A model generated the notes under the pieces. It ran no database searches. It had not been told where the DNA came from and saw nothing but the letters and a program-made list of their open reading frames with translations. Positions 25,352 through 35,006 of a DNA stretch of 64,000 bases are shown in pieces. The stretch covers positions 1-64,000 of the forward strand of contig NZ_JAEMUI010000004.1 in assembly GCF_016461715.1 (NCBI RefSeq). Reading direction: 5' to 3'. Within the stretch, counting starts at the first letter, position 1; every line of letters starts with the position of its first letter. The position numbers and the translations under genes are program-made. Source of the DNA: Marinomonas spartinae (GTDB lineage: Bacteria > Pseudomonadota > Gammaproteobacteria > Pseudomonadales > Marinomonadaceae).

Positions 25352-26626
25352 TTAGCCTATCCGAGCAATTGGGGTCAGATGCTGAGGTATCCCCACAAAT
25401 TTAATTAGCATTCCAAGACCCCAAGTTGATCTGCAAACTGTCGTATTCCAGTCTGCTTGGGGGATATTTAAGTCTGTATGGATCGCTCGCTTTCCTAAAT
25501 AAAAGTAAGACAGAACTCGGCGACTTCGCGTGCTGTTGCTTTGAAATCGGTAGGAATAGCCTATCGAAGCAACAACACTTCCTATAAGAATGAGTATCAT
25601 CGACGCCAATGTGGTCAGTAAAATAAGGTTTTTCAACCGATCCATTTTGCGAGTATTGTTCTGCTCAAATCCCAAACCAAAACGACAGCTTTTCATATCC
25701 CGAAAACCTTCTTCTATTTGCATCCGAGTTTTGTATGCGTTGACACAACGCTTAGAAAAATGTCGATTCACAGGAAGAGAAGATACCAATAACCACGGAT
25801 CTTTAGCACCTCTCGCTGCTGTGAGAGACGTTTTCGAGGTTCTAATTTTGCCTTTTTGATTCGTTGAATGACGCCCTTTTGGCTGACTTTTATAGAGCAC
25901 AAACTTGTTAGTGATTGGGTTCGTTTGGCGATGAATCAGTGATATTCTTTTTGGGCGAGAGCTTGCTTTAGGATAAAGTGTCGAGATGCAACGCCACGAT
26001 TGCTTCTTTTGATCATAGTATTTTCGTGGCTTACGCACTCGTCCTACATAGTCCCACCCCAAATCAGCGACGGCATCCAGCCAAGGTGTCTTAAAACCTG
26101 CATCGGTAACAATAACGGGCTTTGCCGTGTCTGGTATTAGGGCTTTCAGCCTTTTCAAAAAATACTTATGTGTCTTTGATTTTTCTTTCGTGAGCCTGTC
26201 GTGTACTTCTTCATAGAGCGTAATAGGACGACCTTCAAAAGCGGTTGTCGCACGAATTAAAAAATGTTCTCCACGAGCATCAAGATCTGACCAATCGACA
26301 CTTATGATTGGCTGTTTTTGAGGGATAAATATTTGACACATTGAGGCATATATTGTCAGGGCCTCTTGGCGTAATGAATGATTGGATAACAGCCTGTCTG
26401 AACGTTTAATTCGATGCTTCTCAAAGGCCTTTGATCGAATTCCTCTGCCAATGTTGGTGACAGAGCAAAAACTCCCTTCGGCAAGGCTAAGCACACAAGC
26501 GGATAAGGCTTTAAGCCGAGATTTATGCATGTTAGGGCTGACAATGGGGAGGATTTTGTTCAATATAGCGGTTGCGCTCATAGCTCTCAGTGAAAGTTTG
26601 TTTTTGGCGAAATAATTGATCACCAA
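25352..26626 (-). CDS. IS4-family transposase (reads out of the element)
   Basis: Up to 424 residues. DDE signs are DWSDLD, VTDAGFKTPWLD and the IS4 signature Y(2)R(3)E(6)K in YKTRMQIEEGFRDMK. GTG 26626 is the longest start; ATG 26581 (MSATAIL) is equally possible. The frame has no stop inside the element: it passes through the left inverted repeat (coding FVGIPQ) and continues about ten codons into flanking DNA to TAA at 25352-25354. No frameshift is seen, so it may be active. Confidence 0.88.
   Translation of the reverse strand: MVINYFAKNKLSLRAMSATAILNKILPIVSPNMHKSRLKALSACVLSLAEGSFCSVTNIGRGIRSKAFEKHRIKRSDRLLSNHSLRQEALTIYASMCQIFIPQKQPIISVDWSDLDARGEHFLIRATTAFEGRPITLYEEVHDRLTKEKSKTHKYFLKRLKALIPDTAKPVIVTDAGFKTPWLDAVADLGWDYVGRVRKPRKYYDQKKQSWRCISTLYPKASSRPKRISLIHRQTNPITNKFVLYKSQPKGRHSTNQKGKIRTSKTSLTAARGAKDPWLLVSSLPVNRHFSKRCVNAYKTRMQIEEGFRDMKSCRFGLGFEQNNTRKMDRLKNLILLTTLASMILILIGSVVASIGYSYRFQSNSTRSRRVLSYFYLGKRAIHTDLNIPQADWNTTVCRSTWGLGMLIKFVGIPQHLTPIARIG
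25372..25382 (+). repeat. Left target-site duplication of the IS4-type element
   Basis: GGGTCAGATGC abuts the left inverted repeat; GGGTCAGATCC abuts the right one (26694-26704). Ten of 11 bases agree. Confidence 0.7.
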
Positions 26627-26693
26627 GGGCTATGAACGTTCCCTTCTTGTACTAACTTTTTGATCTATATTGAGATTTTGTGGGGATACCTCA
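25383..26693 (-). mobile_element. IS4-family insertion sequence, 1311 bp
   Basis: Bounded by 17-base perfect inverted repeats, TGAGGTATCCCCACAAA (25383-25399) and its complement (26677-26693), with 11-base target duplications differing at one base. It carries one transposase gene on the minus strand. IS4-group members of about 1.3-1.4 kb with 10-12 base duplications are common. The empty target would read GGGGTCAGATCCCTT, which resembles GGGGATCAGATTCCTT at 24702-24717, so the element may have landed in a recurring motif. Confidence 0.88.
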
Positions 26694-26704
26694 GGGTCAG
26701 ATCC
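26694..26704 (+). repeat. Right target-site duplication of the IS4-type element
   Basis: GGGTCAGATCC, matching 25372-25382 except at one base. Confidence 0.7.
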
Positions 26705-26746
26705 CTTAAACACTAAATGAGGTTGTAATTTACATTAGCGTTATTT

Positions 26747-27439
26747 TTAAGTGATCTGACTCATTTTATAACCTCTAATACAACTCGCAATCGCTGGTGC
26801 AGTTTGTATCAGTTCGTCTTTCTCGATAGCAGTGACCATAAATTTAGCAAAGTCGACGCGACGCACTCGGTTATGTGCAATGCGTTCATCTCCTACATGT
26901 TCTGCCCAAATAGGCATTCCTTCGCTATCGCCTTCTTCTAAATCACAGCCGCGCACGACGGTCCAAGGGGGCTTTGAGGCAAATATGGCATTAGTCGCGC
27001 GTACTTGATCGGCAATGTCGGCGATGCGTAGCCAGCGCGCCAATTTATCAAAGATGGCGACGAAACATTTTAGCTTGAAGGAGTACTGATCTTTGCCATC
27101 ACGGCTAATGTGCCAACCACATGAGAAGATCAAACGTGCATTGGCTGGGGCGAAATCCAGCACAGCCTTGGCGGTATTCGTTGCGTAGCCTTTAATGCCC
27201 CAAGGTGCCAATACGGTTAATATGGCATCAACATTGGGCAATAAAACCCCCAATACTTCTCGGTCATCCGTGTACGCGGGTACTATGTGAATTGTATCTT
27301 TCCATGGCTCCAGTTTTTTGACACTTTGTGGGCGACACACTGCGGTTACTTGGTAACCTAGCAAGAGTGCTTCTTCGATCATGTATCTTCCCAGCTTGCC
27401 CGAGCCACCAATAATGGCAATGTGTTTGGTTACCGTCAT
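26747..27439 (-). CDS. NAD(P)-binding Rossmann protein (NmrA/SDR-like)
   Basis: 230 residues from ATG 27439, which has AGGTGG at good distance; a GTG at 27448 is less likely. The N-terminus HIAIIGGSGKLGRYMIEEALLLGYQVTAVCR is an atypical-SDR NAD(P)-binding motif (GGxGxxG). Later segments AILTVLAPWGIKGYATNTAKAVLDFA and WTVVRGCDLEEGD match NmrA-like or NAD(P)H-binding oxidoreductases. Substrate unknown. It is divergent from a LysR gene 83 bases away, which probably regulates it. Confidence 0.83.
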   Translation of the reverse strand: MTVTKHIAIIGGSGKLGRYMIEEALLLGYQVTAVCRPQSVKKLEPWKDTIHIVPAYTDDREVLGVLLPNVDAILTVLAPWGIKGYATNTAKAVLDFAPANARLIFSCGWHISRDGKDQYSFKLKCFVAIFDKLARWLRIADIADQVRATNAIFASKPPWTVVRGCDLEEGDSEGMPIWAEHVGDERIAHNRVRRVDFAKFMVTAIEKDELIQTAPAIASCIRGYKMSQIT

Positions 27440-27522
27440 TTTATCCACCTGTTCGTTTTTGTATGGATAAAGTCTAGCTAGGTCGATATGCTGTTAAAAT
27501 TACCAAAAATTAAAGAACGGAT

Positions 27523-28431
27523 ATGCGTATTTGTATGGCAAATCAATACGAGCAATTAGATTGGAATGCCCTTAAAGCCTTTCTTGTCGCTGCGCGAGAA
27601 GGCTCTTTTTCTCAAGCCGCCAAGCACATTGGCGTGACTCAACCCACCTTGAGCCGACAGATTTATAACCTTGAAAGTACCCTCAAGGTCACCCTATTTG
27701 AACGCCTTAGCACGGGGTTAGTGCTCACCGAAGCAGGACAACATTTACTGGATTTCGCAGCGCCCATGGGCATGGCCGCGCAACAGGTGAGTTTGGCCGT
27801 ATCAGGGTTATCATCTAATTTAGAGGGGGAAGTCAGCATTTCGGTCAGCGAAATAGATGCGCTGTTTCGACTGCCATCGATCACTGCCTTTTTAAGAGAA
27901 CACGCTCCCACCATTCGACTCACTATTCATGTAAACAACAAAGTCAGTGACCTCAAGCGCCGAGACGCCGACATCGCCATCCGAAGCTTTCAACCAACCG
28001 AGCTGGATTTGACCGCACGTCGTTTGATTGACGAACCCATTTGGTTTTACGGCTTACCTGAGACAATCGCGCACTATGGCTCCCCCAAACAACCAAACGA
28101 CCTTGGAGCGGTTGAAATCATTGGTTTTGAGAGAGAGGGTGAGCTGATCCGTCGCTTGAATGTGTTGGGCTGGCCACTGACAGAGCATCACTTCCCCATC
28201 GTGACGCCGTTTCAAGGATTACAATGGGAACTGGTCAAAAAGGGATTAGGCTTGGGATTATTTCCGCAATCCATAGGTGACAAAGAACCTAGCTTCGTCC
28301 GTGCCTTTGAACACTTTGGCTGCCCCATCACTGTGCCTTTATGGCTTGTCACACACCGTGAGCTGCACACCAACCCTCGCATTCGCAAAGTCTTCGATTT
28401 GATCGTGCAATGGTTTCAGGAGAATGATTAA
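27523..28431 (+). CDS. LysR-family transcriptional regulator
   Basis: 302 residues. The N-terminal winged helix is WNALKAFLVAAREGSFSQAAKHIGVTQPTLSRQIYNLESTLKVTLFERLSTGLVLTEAG, followed by the effector-binding domain. A second start at 27535 (MANQYEQ) is possible. Divergent orientation with the NmrA-like gene suggests it controls that gene from the 83-base gap. Inducer unknown. Confidence 0.92.
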   Translation: MRICMANQYEQLDWNALKAFLVAAREGSFSQAAKHIGVTQPTLSRQIYNLESTLKVTLFERLSTGLVLTEAGQHLLDFAAPMGMAAQQVSLAVSGLSSNLEGEVSISVSEIDALFRLPSITAFLREHAPTIRLTIHVNNKVSDLKRRDADIAIRSFQPTELDLTARRLIDEPIWFYGLPETIAHYGSPKQPNDLGAVEIIGFEREGELIRRLNVLGWPLTEHHFPIVTPFQGLQWELVKKGLGLGLFPQSIGDKEPSFVRAFEHFGCPITVPLWLVTHRELHTNPRIRKVFDLIVQWFQEND

Positions 28432-28458
28432 TCAGTAGTTCTGTATCAGATTAAAAAT

Positions 28459-29346
28459 CTACTCGCGTTTATGCTGTAAGTAGATCACATATAAGCCACT
28501 GGCAATAACAATGCCTGCTCCCACAATGGTCCATCTGTCTGGCAGTTCTCTAAACACTAAGAAGCCAATAATGGTGGCAAACACTAATAAGCTGTAATTG
28601 AAAGGTTGTAGTATCGAGGCGGGGGCATACTCTAGGGCTTTCACTAGTAAAAGCTGTGCAGCAACACTCATAATAGAGATCACGGCCAATAGAATCCATT
28701 CCTGCATGCTTGGCTCACGCCATACCGTCACACCAAAAACCGTTGCACACACACAACCGACCAAGGCCATATAGAGTATGTTGGTATTAAAACCATCCCC
28801 AGCGGAACTCACCTGACGGGTCACCACATGATAACCAGCAAAACACAAAGCAGCAGTTAAAGGTATCAGCGACTCAGGTTTAAAGACTTCCAGCCCGGGT
28901 CGTAAAATAATCAGTGTTCCGATAAAACCGACGCACACCGCCAACCAACATTTCAGACTTACCCGTTCCCCTAAGATGGGTGCCGCCAAGGCAATTGCCA
29001 TTAATGGAAACACCGCCATCAGGGAATGCGCTTCTGCTAAGCCAAGATAACGCAATGCCAAATTGAAAATCGCAATCTCAGCAATGGACAATAAGGAACG
29101 TAACACCTGCAACTTAGGGCGCACCGAACGTAATGCATGACGAACCGTGCTGTGACGTGACACCCAAATGATCGCAAACAATGCAAACACCCAATAGCGC
29201 ACAAGTACCACTTGCGCCACCGACATCTCCTGCACGAGGATTTTCGTCACGGCATCTTGTGAGGCGAATACCAACATCGCGGCTAAACATAACAACACAC
29301 CTTTTCCCACTAGGGTACGCTCCGCTTCCATGTCTAATGGGCTCAT
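28459..29346 (-). CDS. EamA/DMT-family permease
   Basis: 295 residues with ten predicted membrane helices arranged as two EamA repeats. Signs are LVRYWVFALFAIIW, FNLALRYLGLAEAHSLMAVFPLMAIALAAPILGERVSLKCWLAVCVGFIGTLIILRP in the first repeat and LLVKALEYAPASILQPFNYSLLVFATIIGFLVFRELPDRWTIVGAGIVIASGLYVIY in the second. Such proteins export or import metabolites; substrate not visible. Transcribed alone. Confidence 0.9.
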   Translation of the reverse strand: MSPLDMEAERTLVGKGVLLCLAAMLVFASQDAVTKILVQEMSVAQVVLVRYWVFALFAIIWVSRHSTVRHALRSVRPKLQVLRSLLSIAEIAIFNLALRYLGLAEAHSLMAVFPLMAIALAAPILGERVSLKCWLAVCVGFIGTLIILRPGLEVFKPESLIPLTAALCFAGYHVVTRQVSSAGDGFNTNILYMALVGCVCATVFGVTVWREPSMQEWILLAVISIMSVAAQLLLVKALEYAPASILQPFNYSLLVFATIIGFLVFRELPDRWTIVGAGIVIASGLYVIYLQHKRE

Positions 29347-29616
29347 GTGGTTATTCGCCTTTTATCGTTGGTTTAATAATGGGGATGCTCGGATTGTAGT
29401 GTATCTCAATAGCGTTGAGAATCTCGATTGTCGGCTTGATTCTCAACCCTACAGCGGACTGGGTTGTTGGGAGCATTTTATCGAGTACTATGGATATCTG
29501 AGCGATTCACCTTAAACGACCTATTTTGGTGCAAATCTGACGTATTTTGTCCGTCTGTTTTAGAACGAAGTCGGTAGAATCGAGTTTTACTATGATCGTA
29601 AGTGTAGAGAGGACAC

Positions 29617-30213
29617 ATGGAATTCAATATCAAGCTTATTTTTAGTGGCATCGCCATTGTATTAGCGATTATTGGATTTGTGCCTTACATTGTGTTGATC
29701 TTACGAGGCCTAGTGAAGCCCCATGTGTTTTCGTGGGTGATTTGGGGTATTACCACTACCACTGTTTTCTTTGCCCAACTGGAAGCCGAGGGCGGCATAG
29801 GAGCATGGCCTATTGGGTTATCAGGGGTTGTAACGATTCTGATTGCCATATTGGCCTATACCAAACGCGGCGATGCCACTATCAGCAAATTGGATTGGAG
29901 CTTTTTGATCGTGGCCTTGGCTTCACTACCACTGTGGTACATTACCAATGATCCATTATGGACGGTGGTCATTCTGACCACTATCGATATGATCGGCTTT
30001 GGACCTACCTTTCGCAAGGCCTACTATCGTCCCTTTGAAGAAAGCCGAATTTTTTTCATTATCATGATTTTACGTAATGTTTGCTCGGTGGTGGCGCTGC
30101 AAGCCTACTCCATTACCACGGTGCTGTTTCCATTCTGCTTAGCGGTGGGCTTTTTGATTTTATTGATCATCCTGCAGCTGCGTCGTAGTGCGCTAACCCA
30201 GCAAGCGGCTTAA
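29617..30213 (+). CDS. Polytopic membrane protein of unknown function
   Basis: 198 residues with about six or seven hydrophobic segments. Noticeable patterns are GFVPYIVLILRGLVKPHVFSWVIWGITTTTVFFAQ and DMIGFGPTFRKAYYRPFEES. These recall small SemiSWEET/PQ-loop-like proteins in having P-H-x-x-S-W (PHVFSW), but I cannot assign the family. The start ATG 29617 follows AGAGGACAC. Transcribed alone. Confidence 0.75.
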   Translation: MEFNIKLIFSGIAIVLAIIGFVPYIVLILRGLVKPHVFSWVIWGITTTTVFFAQLEAEGGIGAWPIGLSGVVTILIAILAYTKRGDATISKLDWSFLIVALASLPLWYITNDPLWTVVILTTIDMIGFGPTFRKAYYRPFEESRIFFIIMILRNVCSVVALQAYSITTVLFPFCLAVGFLILLIILQLRRSALTQQAA

Positions 30214-30304
30214 TCTCATTGACGCTAAATTAGGGGGTAATTGGCTCCAGGTGACAATTACCCCTATTTCAGAAAGTTATCTCTCTTGCGGTCATTACTG
30301 ACGA

Positions 30305-30580
30305 CTATAACAGCTGGAAAGTACTGCGAATACCAGCTTCACGAAGCGGCGCTAATGCTTGATAGGCGTCGCTGTTGTACCAGTTTCTAGCACTTTCTTT
30401 ATCGGGGAATTCAATAATGGCTTTTTTACTATGTTCGGATTCCCCATGCAGTATTTCTGCTTCTCCCTTGGCGATAAATCGGCCGCCATAGGGCTCTATA
30501 GTGGCCTTTGCTTGAGCGCTGTACTCTGCCAATTTATCTTGATCAATTACTGTTGAATCGACAATCACAAAGCTAGTCAT
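30305..30580 (-). CDS. DUF1330 small protein
   Basis: 91 residues with the family pattern FVIVDSTVIDQDKLAEYSAQAKATIEPYGGRFIAKG...IIEFPDKESARNWYNSDAYQAL. DUF1330 proteins have a ferredoxin-like dimeric alpha-beta barrel fold and unknown function. AAGGAGAC lies before ATG 30580. It diverges from a broken lysR gene, which would formerly have been its likely regulator. Confidence 0.9.
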   Translation of the reverse strand: MTSFVIVDSTVIDQDKLAEYSAQAKATIEPYGGRFIAKGEAEILHGESEHSKKAIIEFPDKESARNWYNSDAYQALAPLREAGIRSTFQLL

Positions 30581-30678
30581 GTTTCTGTCTCCTTAAGACA
30601 AGTGAATAGGTTGACTTAGCTTAAGATTGTGTTGTTTATTTAACAATATCGATATAATTAACATAGTGTTTATATAAA

Positions 30679-31591
30679 TGAACAACATAAAGCTCTCACC
30701 TTTGCGGAAGTCGCCTCCAAACGTTCCTATACTGCCGCCGCTAAAAAGCTAGGCATTAGCAAGTCGGCCATTAGTCAACAAATCAAACGTTTAGAGGAGG
30801 CCATTGGTCAGCAACTTCTAATACGCAGCACACGAGGCGTCTTGCTAACCGCAGCGGGGGAAACCTTGCTCGCTCGCAGTGAGTTATTAGATGAGCAGCT
30901 TAATATGGCCTTCACGGAATTAAACCAAATTAAGGAGCAACCTAGCGGGCTCTTTAAAGTGTCCGTTCCGCCTTTTTCCGAAAAAGAAGTTGTGATGCCT
31001 GCCATCCGGCAATTGTGTCTCGAGTTTCCGCTGATCACCCCTGAGATTGTGGTGACCGCCAAATGGCAAGATCTGATAGAACATCAACTCGACGCCGCCA
31101 TTTTTGGTGGGGATATTAAAGACTGTGACTATCGCGCTTTATCGGTCAGCACCGTATCAGAGATATTCTGTGCCTCACCGCGCTACACGGCCCAATACGG
31201 CTTCCCCAAAAACTTAGAAGAACTCGCACAACACAAATTCATAGCGACGGCATGGCATAGACCCAAAATCGAGGTGTTTGATAACCACCTCGATAATAAA
31301 CAAATGATCTCTCTTGACCACTGTGTCAAAATAAATAGCCTAGCCACAGGACTTGAAGCGACATTACTGGACATGGGAATAGCCCTGCTGCCCGAATTTT
31401 TAGTGCAAAAGCATTTGCAAGACGGCGGTTTACAAAGGGTACTCCCCGAATGTCGCGGCAAGGATTGGCACTTTTATTTTTTACATCAATATAAGGGGGA
31501 GAAACCACTGCATGTCTCACGCTTCTATCAGCTGTATCGTCACTATTTTTTAAAAACGTGCGCTACGAATAAAGAGTATAGCAAGCCATGA
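30679..31591 (+). pseudogene. LysR-family regulator broken by two N-terminal frameshifts
   Basis: From about 30722 one frame codes RSYTAAAKKLGISKSAISQQ, IKRLEEAIGQQLLIRSTRG and a normal effector domain to the stop at 31591. The 15 residues before it are split. ATG 30679 reads MNNIK, then ALTFAEVAS is in a second frame (30693-30719), then the rest in a third. Each switch is explained by one missing base, near 30690-30692 and near 30720-30722. The downstream frame has a stop at 30689 and no ATG, GTG or TTG before 30842, which is past the helix-turn-helix. So a functional protein is unlikely, unless these are sequencing errors. Confidence 0.82.
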
Positions 31592-31630
31592 CTCCTTATT
31601 TTCCATCATTAAAGGAGTAGAATTCGCGCT

Positions 31631-31858
31631 TTACTCTACTGGTTCATCCTTTAGAAATGCCTTCATATCTTCACTTGAGAACATTTCTTTTAAATCTTCA
31701 TCCGTTAATTCTGATCCTTTAGTTGTATTAATAACAACGCTTTCTCCATCTACCTCAATAGTGTGCTGCTCAAACTCCAAACCACTGTCGGCAGAGGCAT
31801 CGGGGTCGTTGCAACCAACGATCAAAGTTAACACAGCAATCACAAAAATGAACTTCAT
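31631..31858 (-). CDS. Small lipoprotein of unknown function
   Basis: 75 residues. A lipoprotein signal peptide ends in the lipobox LIVGC (Cys16). The mature part is acidic (DPDASADSGLEFEQ, ELTDEDLKEMFSSEDMKAFLKDEPVE). AAAGGAC precedes ATG 31858. No family recognised. Confidence 0.72.
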   Translation of the reverse strand: MKFIFVIAVLTLIVGCNDPDASADSGLEFEQHTIEVDGESVVINTTKGSELTDEDLKEMFSSEDMKAFLKDEPVE

Positions 31859-31991
31859 GTCCTTTACATCCCTTTGCTTTCCAGAAATATCGCCAGTCTA
31901 AATGATTAGACGGCTTCTTAATAGCAGGATAACAGGCATACAACAAGAGACGGATTCGTTCGCCTCTTTGTTTATTAAGCCTCTGCCTTTA

Positions 31992-33086
31992 CTAAACAAT
32001 GGTTTCTTGAAGCTGTGTTGAGAGGGCTTTTGCTTCTAGGGTTCGTTCATTGAGGTGTTGTAATCGTTCGTTCACTTCCACCGCCAATTTGCCAATATTG
32101 ATTTGCTTAGTGGAATTTTCATTAACCAGTCGGTTAATTTCATTCACTTCGGTGCAGATTTCGGCCAGAGATTCACCCGCTTTGTTGGTTAGCTCAACGG
32201 TATCCTGCACGGAGTGGACACTACCATCAATGTTGTTCACGGCTTCTGAAACACCCTTTTGCAGGCTTTCTATCATGACTTGAATGTCGTGAGTGGATTG
32301 TTGGGTTTTGCTGGCAAGGTTACGCACTTCATCGGCAACCACAGCAAAGCCTCGACCTTGTTCGCCCGCACGGGCGGCTTCAATGGCTGCATTAAGAGCT
32401 AACAAGTTGGTTTGGTCGGCAATACTACGAATGACGTCCAGCACAGAGGAAATTTGTTCCGAGTTGTTAGAAAGCAGATTGATTACATCGGCTGTAGAGG
32501 ACACTTGCTGAGTCAGTTCTTTCAAGACACCTTCCGCCAATTGCAAATTGTGCTGTCCTTGATTGGCATCGCTCACCAAGACACCAACCTTTTGCGTGAT
32601 AATTTCAGTATTGGCTGCCACCCCTTGAATAAGCGGCGCGCTATGCTGGCGGTGCTTGAGAATATCAGACAAATCTTGCTCTTGTTTATTAACAATCTGA
32701 AGTAGCGCGTCAAGTTTACTCTGTGGTGCTGTATTCGCTGTTGTGACATGCCGTTCTTCCTGTTTCGGTTGCGTCAGTTCCTGAATAGCTTGGTCGACCC
32801 AAAGTAGGAAATCGTCGACCTCCGCAGGCAAGGTAAATTGAGGGTGATCAGGCATATGTTTCGCCAGTCTGTCAGCAACCAACAACAGAGCCTGATGTTG
32901 TTGGCGCCCTTTTTTTAGGGCGTTAAACGTGGAAAACATAGCAATGGCGGCGAGTAGCCAAACCAATATTAGGCTGGCAAGCGTTGGCATACTATCGGTC
33001 AGAGTGAGCGGCATTGTCAAAGCAATGGCAATGAGTATTTCAGCAGTCATCAACCCAGTAAACCACACGTTCTGTCTAGCATTCAT
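31992..33086 (-). CDS. Methyl-accepting chemotaxis protein without a periplasmic domain
   Basis: 364 residues. Two adjacent membrane helices (about 8-27 and 33-52) leave no room for a periplasmic ligand domain, and no HAMP domain is seen. A linker precedes a signalling domain (about 150-360) with the conserved hairpin tip [37 protein letters not shown]. It probably senses from the cytoplasm or membrane state. Transcribed alone. Confidence 0.9.
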   Translation of the reverse strand: MNARQNVWFTGLMTAEILIAIALTMPLTLTDSMPTLASLILVWLLAAIAMFSTFNALKKGRQQHQALLLVADRLAKHMPDHPQFTLPAEVDDFLLWVDQAIQELTQPKQEERHVTTANTAPQSKLDALLQIVNKQEQDLSDILKHRQHSAPLIQGVAANTEIITQKVGVLVSDANQGQHNLQLAEGVLKELTQQVSSTADVINLLSNNSEQISSVLDVIRSIADQTNLLALNAAIEAARAGEQGRGFAVVADEVRNLASKTQQSTHDIQVMIESLQKGVSEAVNNIDGSVHSVQDTVELTNKAGESLAEICTEVNEINRLVNENSTKQINIGKLAVEVNERLQHLNERTLEAKALSTQLQETIV

Positions 33087-33245
33087 GATGTATTCCTATT
33101 TTTATTATTGTGAATCATGTTTTGATAAGAACACAGAATAGATGAAATACACAATTATTTATATGCTAACCAATTTGGATTTTGAGATAGCCATTGAGTC
33201 TATCGCCAAGAAGAGCAACACATTAAAGATAGCCCTGTGATGTTA

Positions 33246-33914
33246 TTAAGCAAACGTAGGCAACCAAGTAAACGTCTTATGCCATACATCTGGATTGGGA
33301 CTTAGCCAGTACCCCAAAGCACAACAGAGAACGAGCAAAAGCGATGTCCAAGGTTCGCTCCAGTCTGTGAGTTTCAGAGCGCTACCAAAGGAGCGCTTAA
33401 CGCGCATTCCAGACAATTCAATGCTGTATAGTTCGTCGAGAATGAGGTGTATGGTCGCCCCTAAGAAGATAAATACTCCTACGCCCCATGCGGTTTTCGC
33501 ACTCAGATCGAAGACATGAAACGAGATTACGACCGAGATCACGGTAAACATCAGGTTGGCTAGCAAGCTGTGTAGTGTTCCTCGGTGAATGGTGAGTTGT
33601 TCAAACCCCCACTGTATCGGGAAGCGTACCACTAGGTAGCCGACTAGCGCTAAAGCCAGCACTTGCCAATGGGGCAACTGGTTCACACATAGAACAACGG
33701 TAAGTCCTGCGACCAAGGCGCCAAGCAAGCGAAAGACGATCCGAATGGCAATGGACTCATCGGAATCGATATCAGGCAACATCCCGCCAAGTGTTCCAGC
33801 TAAGGCATACAGAATAGCGTCACTCATAGTCGCAAATCCCATAATAAAGGCGCTTGCGGCGAGTGGCGCACTGAGTATGGCAGCCACAGTCACATGAGTT
33901 TTGAAGTCAGCCAT
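33246..33914 (-). CDS. Membrane-bound metal-dependent hydrolase (YdjM/DUF457-like)
   Basis: 222 residues with five or six membrane helices. Conserved polar sites are FKTHVTVA (His), GTLGGMLPDIDSDES, IHRGTLHSLLA and HLILDELYSIEL. These His/Asp clusters are typical of the YdjM / DUF457 family of predicted membrane metal hydrolases. Reaction unknown; related proteins are linked to LexA control in E. coli. AAGGAACC precedes ATG 33914. Confidence 0.87.
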   Translation of the reverse strand: MADFKTHVTVAAILSAPLAASAFIMGFATMSDAILYALAGTLGGMLPDIDSDESIAIRIVFRLLGALVAGLTVVLCVNQLPHWQVLALALVGYLVVRFPIQWGFEQLTIHRGTLHSLLANLMFTVISVVISFHVFDLSAKTAWGVGVFIFLGATIHLILDELYSIELSGMRVKRSFGSALKLTDWSEPWTSLLLVLCCALGYWLSPNPDVWHKTFTWLPTFA

Positions 33915-34174
33915 TTTGATGGTTCCTTATTACGCAGATGTAAGGCGGGATATTGGTTTAAAGAAGATATATCGTTAGTGAGCGCATACTACAGGAATCA
34001 GACTTCAGAATTAAAGACGACAAAATGTAAAGGAATCATAAACATCTAAGCTGCCAGCTTGCCGCTTGTCGCTTTCGTTGAGCGCCCTCTTAGCAAAATG
34101 ACAGGAGATGGATAACTTTTTTGTTTATACTCTTGCTCAACATGGGCCTCATCCAAGCTGATAAGAGACAATGA

Positions 34175-34855
34175 ATGGCAAAGCGTAAACGTAGTATTTT
34201 AGGTAAAGTATGGTTTGTTGTATGGCGTTTTTATCTGGTTCTGCTTCTCGTTTTATTGGTCTTTCGGTTTGTGCCGCCACCGACCACATCCTTTATGCTA
34301 CAAAGTCCTTATCCAGTGACTCAACAGTGGATAAACATCGATAAGCTGCCACCCTACGTGCCGCTCGCTTTCGTTGCCTCAGAAGATCAACGGTTTCCAT
34401 ATCATTTTGGCATTGATTTTACCGCCATTGGTCATGCCATCAGCCAATATGACGATGGTGACGGTCTGCGTGGCGCCAGTACCATCACCCAGCAAACGGC
34501 AAAGAACCTTTTCTTATGGCCTGCGCGCAGTTTTATTCGTAAAGGCCTCGGAGCCATATTAGCCGTCAGTCTTGAGGCCATTTGGGGCAGAAAGCGTATC
34601 TTAGAGGTGTACTTAAACATAGCGGAATTTGGTAAAGGCATTTATGGTATTGAAGCGGCTAGCCAGCACTATTTTGGCAAGTCTGCAAGTAAGCTAACCA
34701 AAGATGAAGCCGCACGGTTGGCGGTGCTATTACCCGACCCTCGTGAACGCAATCCTAACCATTTAACGCCGTATCTTCGCGACAGGGTCAATTGGGTAGA
34801 GCAACAAATGCAGCAGCTCGGTGCGGGCTATCTTAAATCTATTTTAGGGCGCTAG
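34175..34855 (+). CDS. mtgA: Monofunctional peptidoglycan transglycosylase
   Basis: 226 residues. An N-terminal membrane anchor (about 12-32) is followed by a GT51 domain with LAFVASEDQRFPYHFGIDFTAI (catalytic Glu in SEDQRF), GASTITQQTAKNLFL, KGLGAILAVSLEAIWGRKRILEVYLNIAEFGKGIYGIEAAS and FGKSASKLTKDEAARLAVLLPDP. It polymerises lipid II into glycan strands in the periplasm. Length is normal for MtgA. Confidence 0.95.
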   Translation: MAKRKRSILGKVWFVVWRFYLVLLLVLLVFRFVPPPTTSFMLQSPYPVTQQWINIDKLPPYVPLAFVASEDQRFPYHFGIDFTAIGHAISQYDDGDGLRGASTITQQTAKNLFLWPARSFIRKGLGAILAVSLEAIWGRKRILEVYLNIAEFGKGIYGIEAASQHYFGKSASKLTKDEAARLAVLLPDPRERNPNHLTPYLRDRVNWVEQQMQQLGAGYLKSILGR

Positions 34856-35006
34856 ACGCTCACCGTCTCAAGGAGCCGTTATATAGAAGCATCTCTATAA
34901 CAGCTCCTTATTAGCTCGTCTCCTATTACCTTCCACCTTAACTCCATAGTCTTGACTCTGATTGCTCTATACTCAAAGGAAGCCAAAAACTAAAAGGAGG
35001 CTTGTT

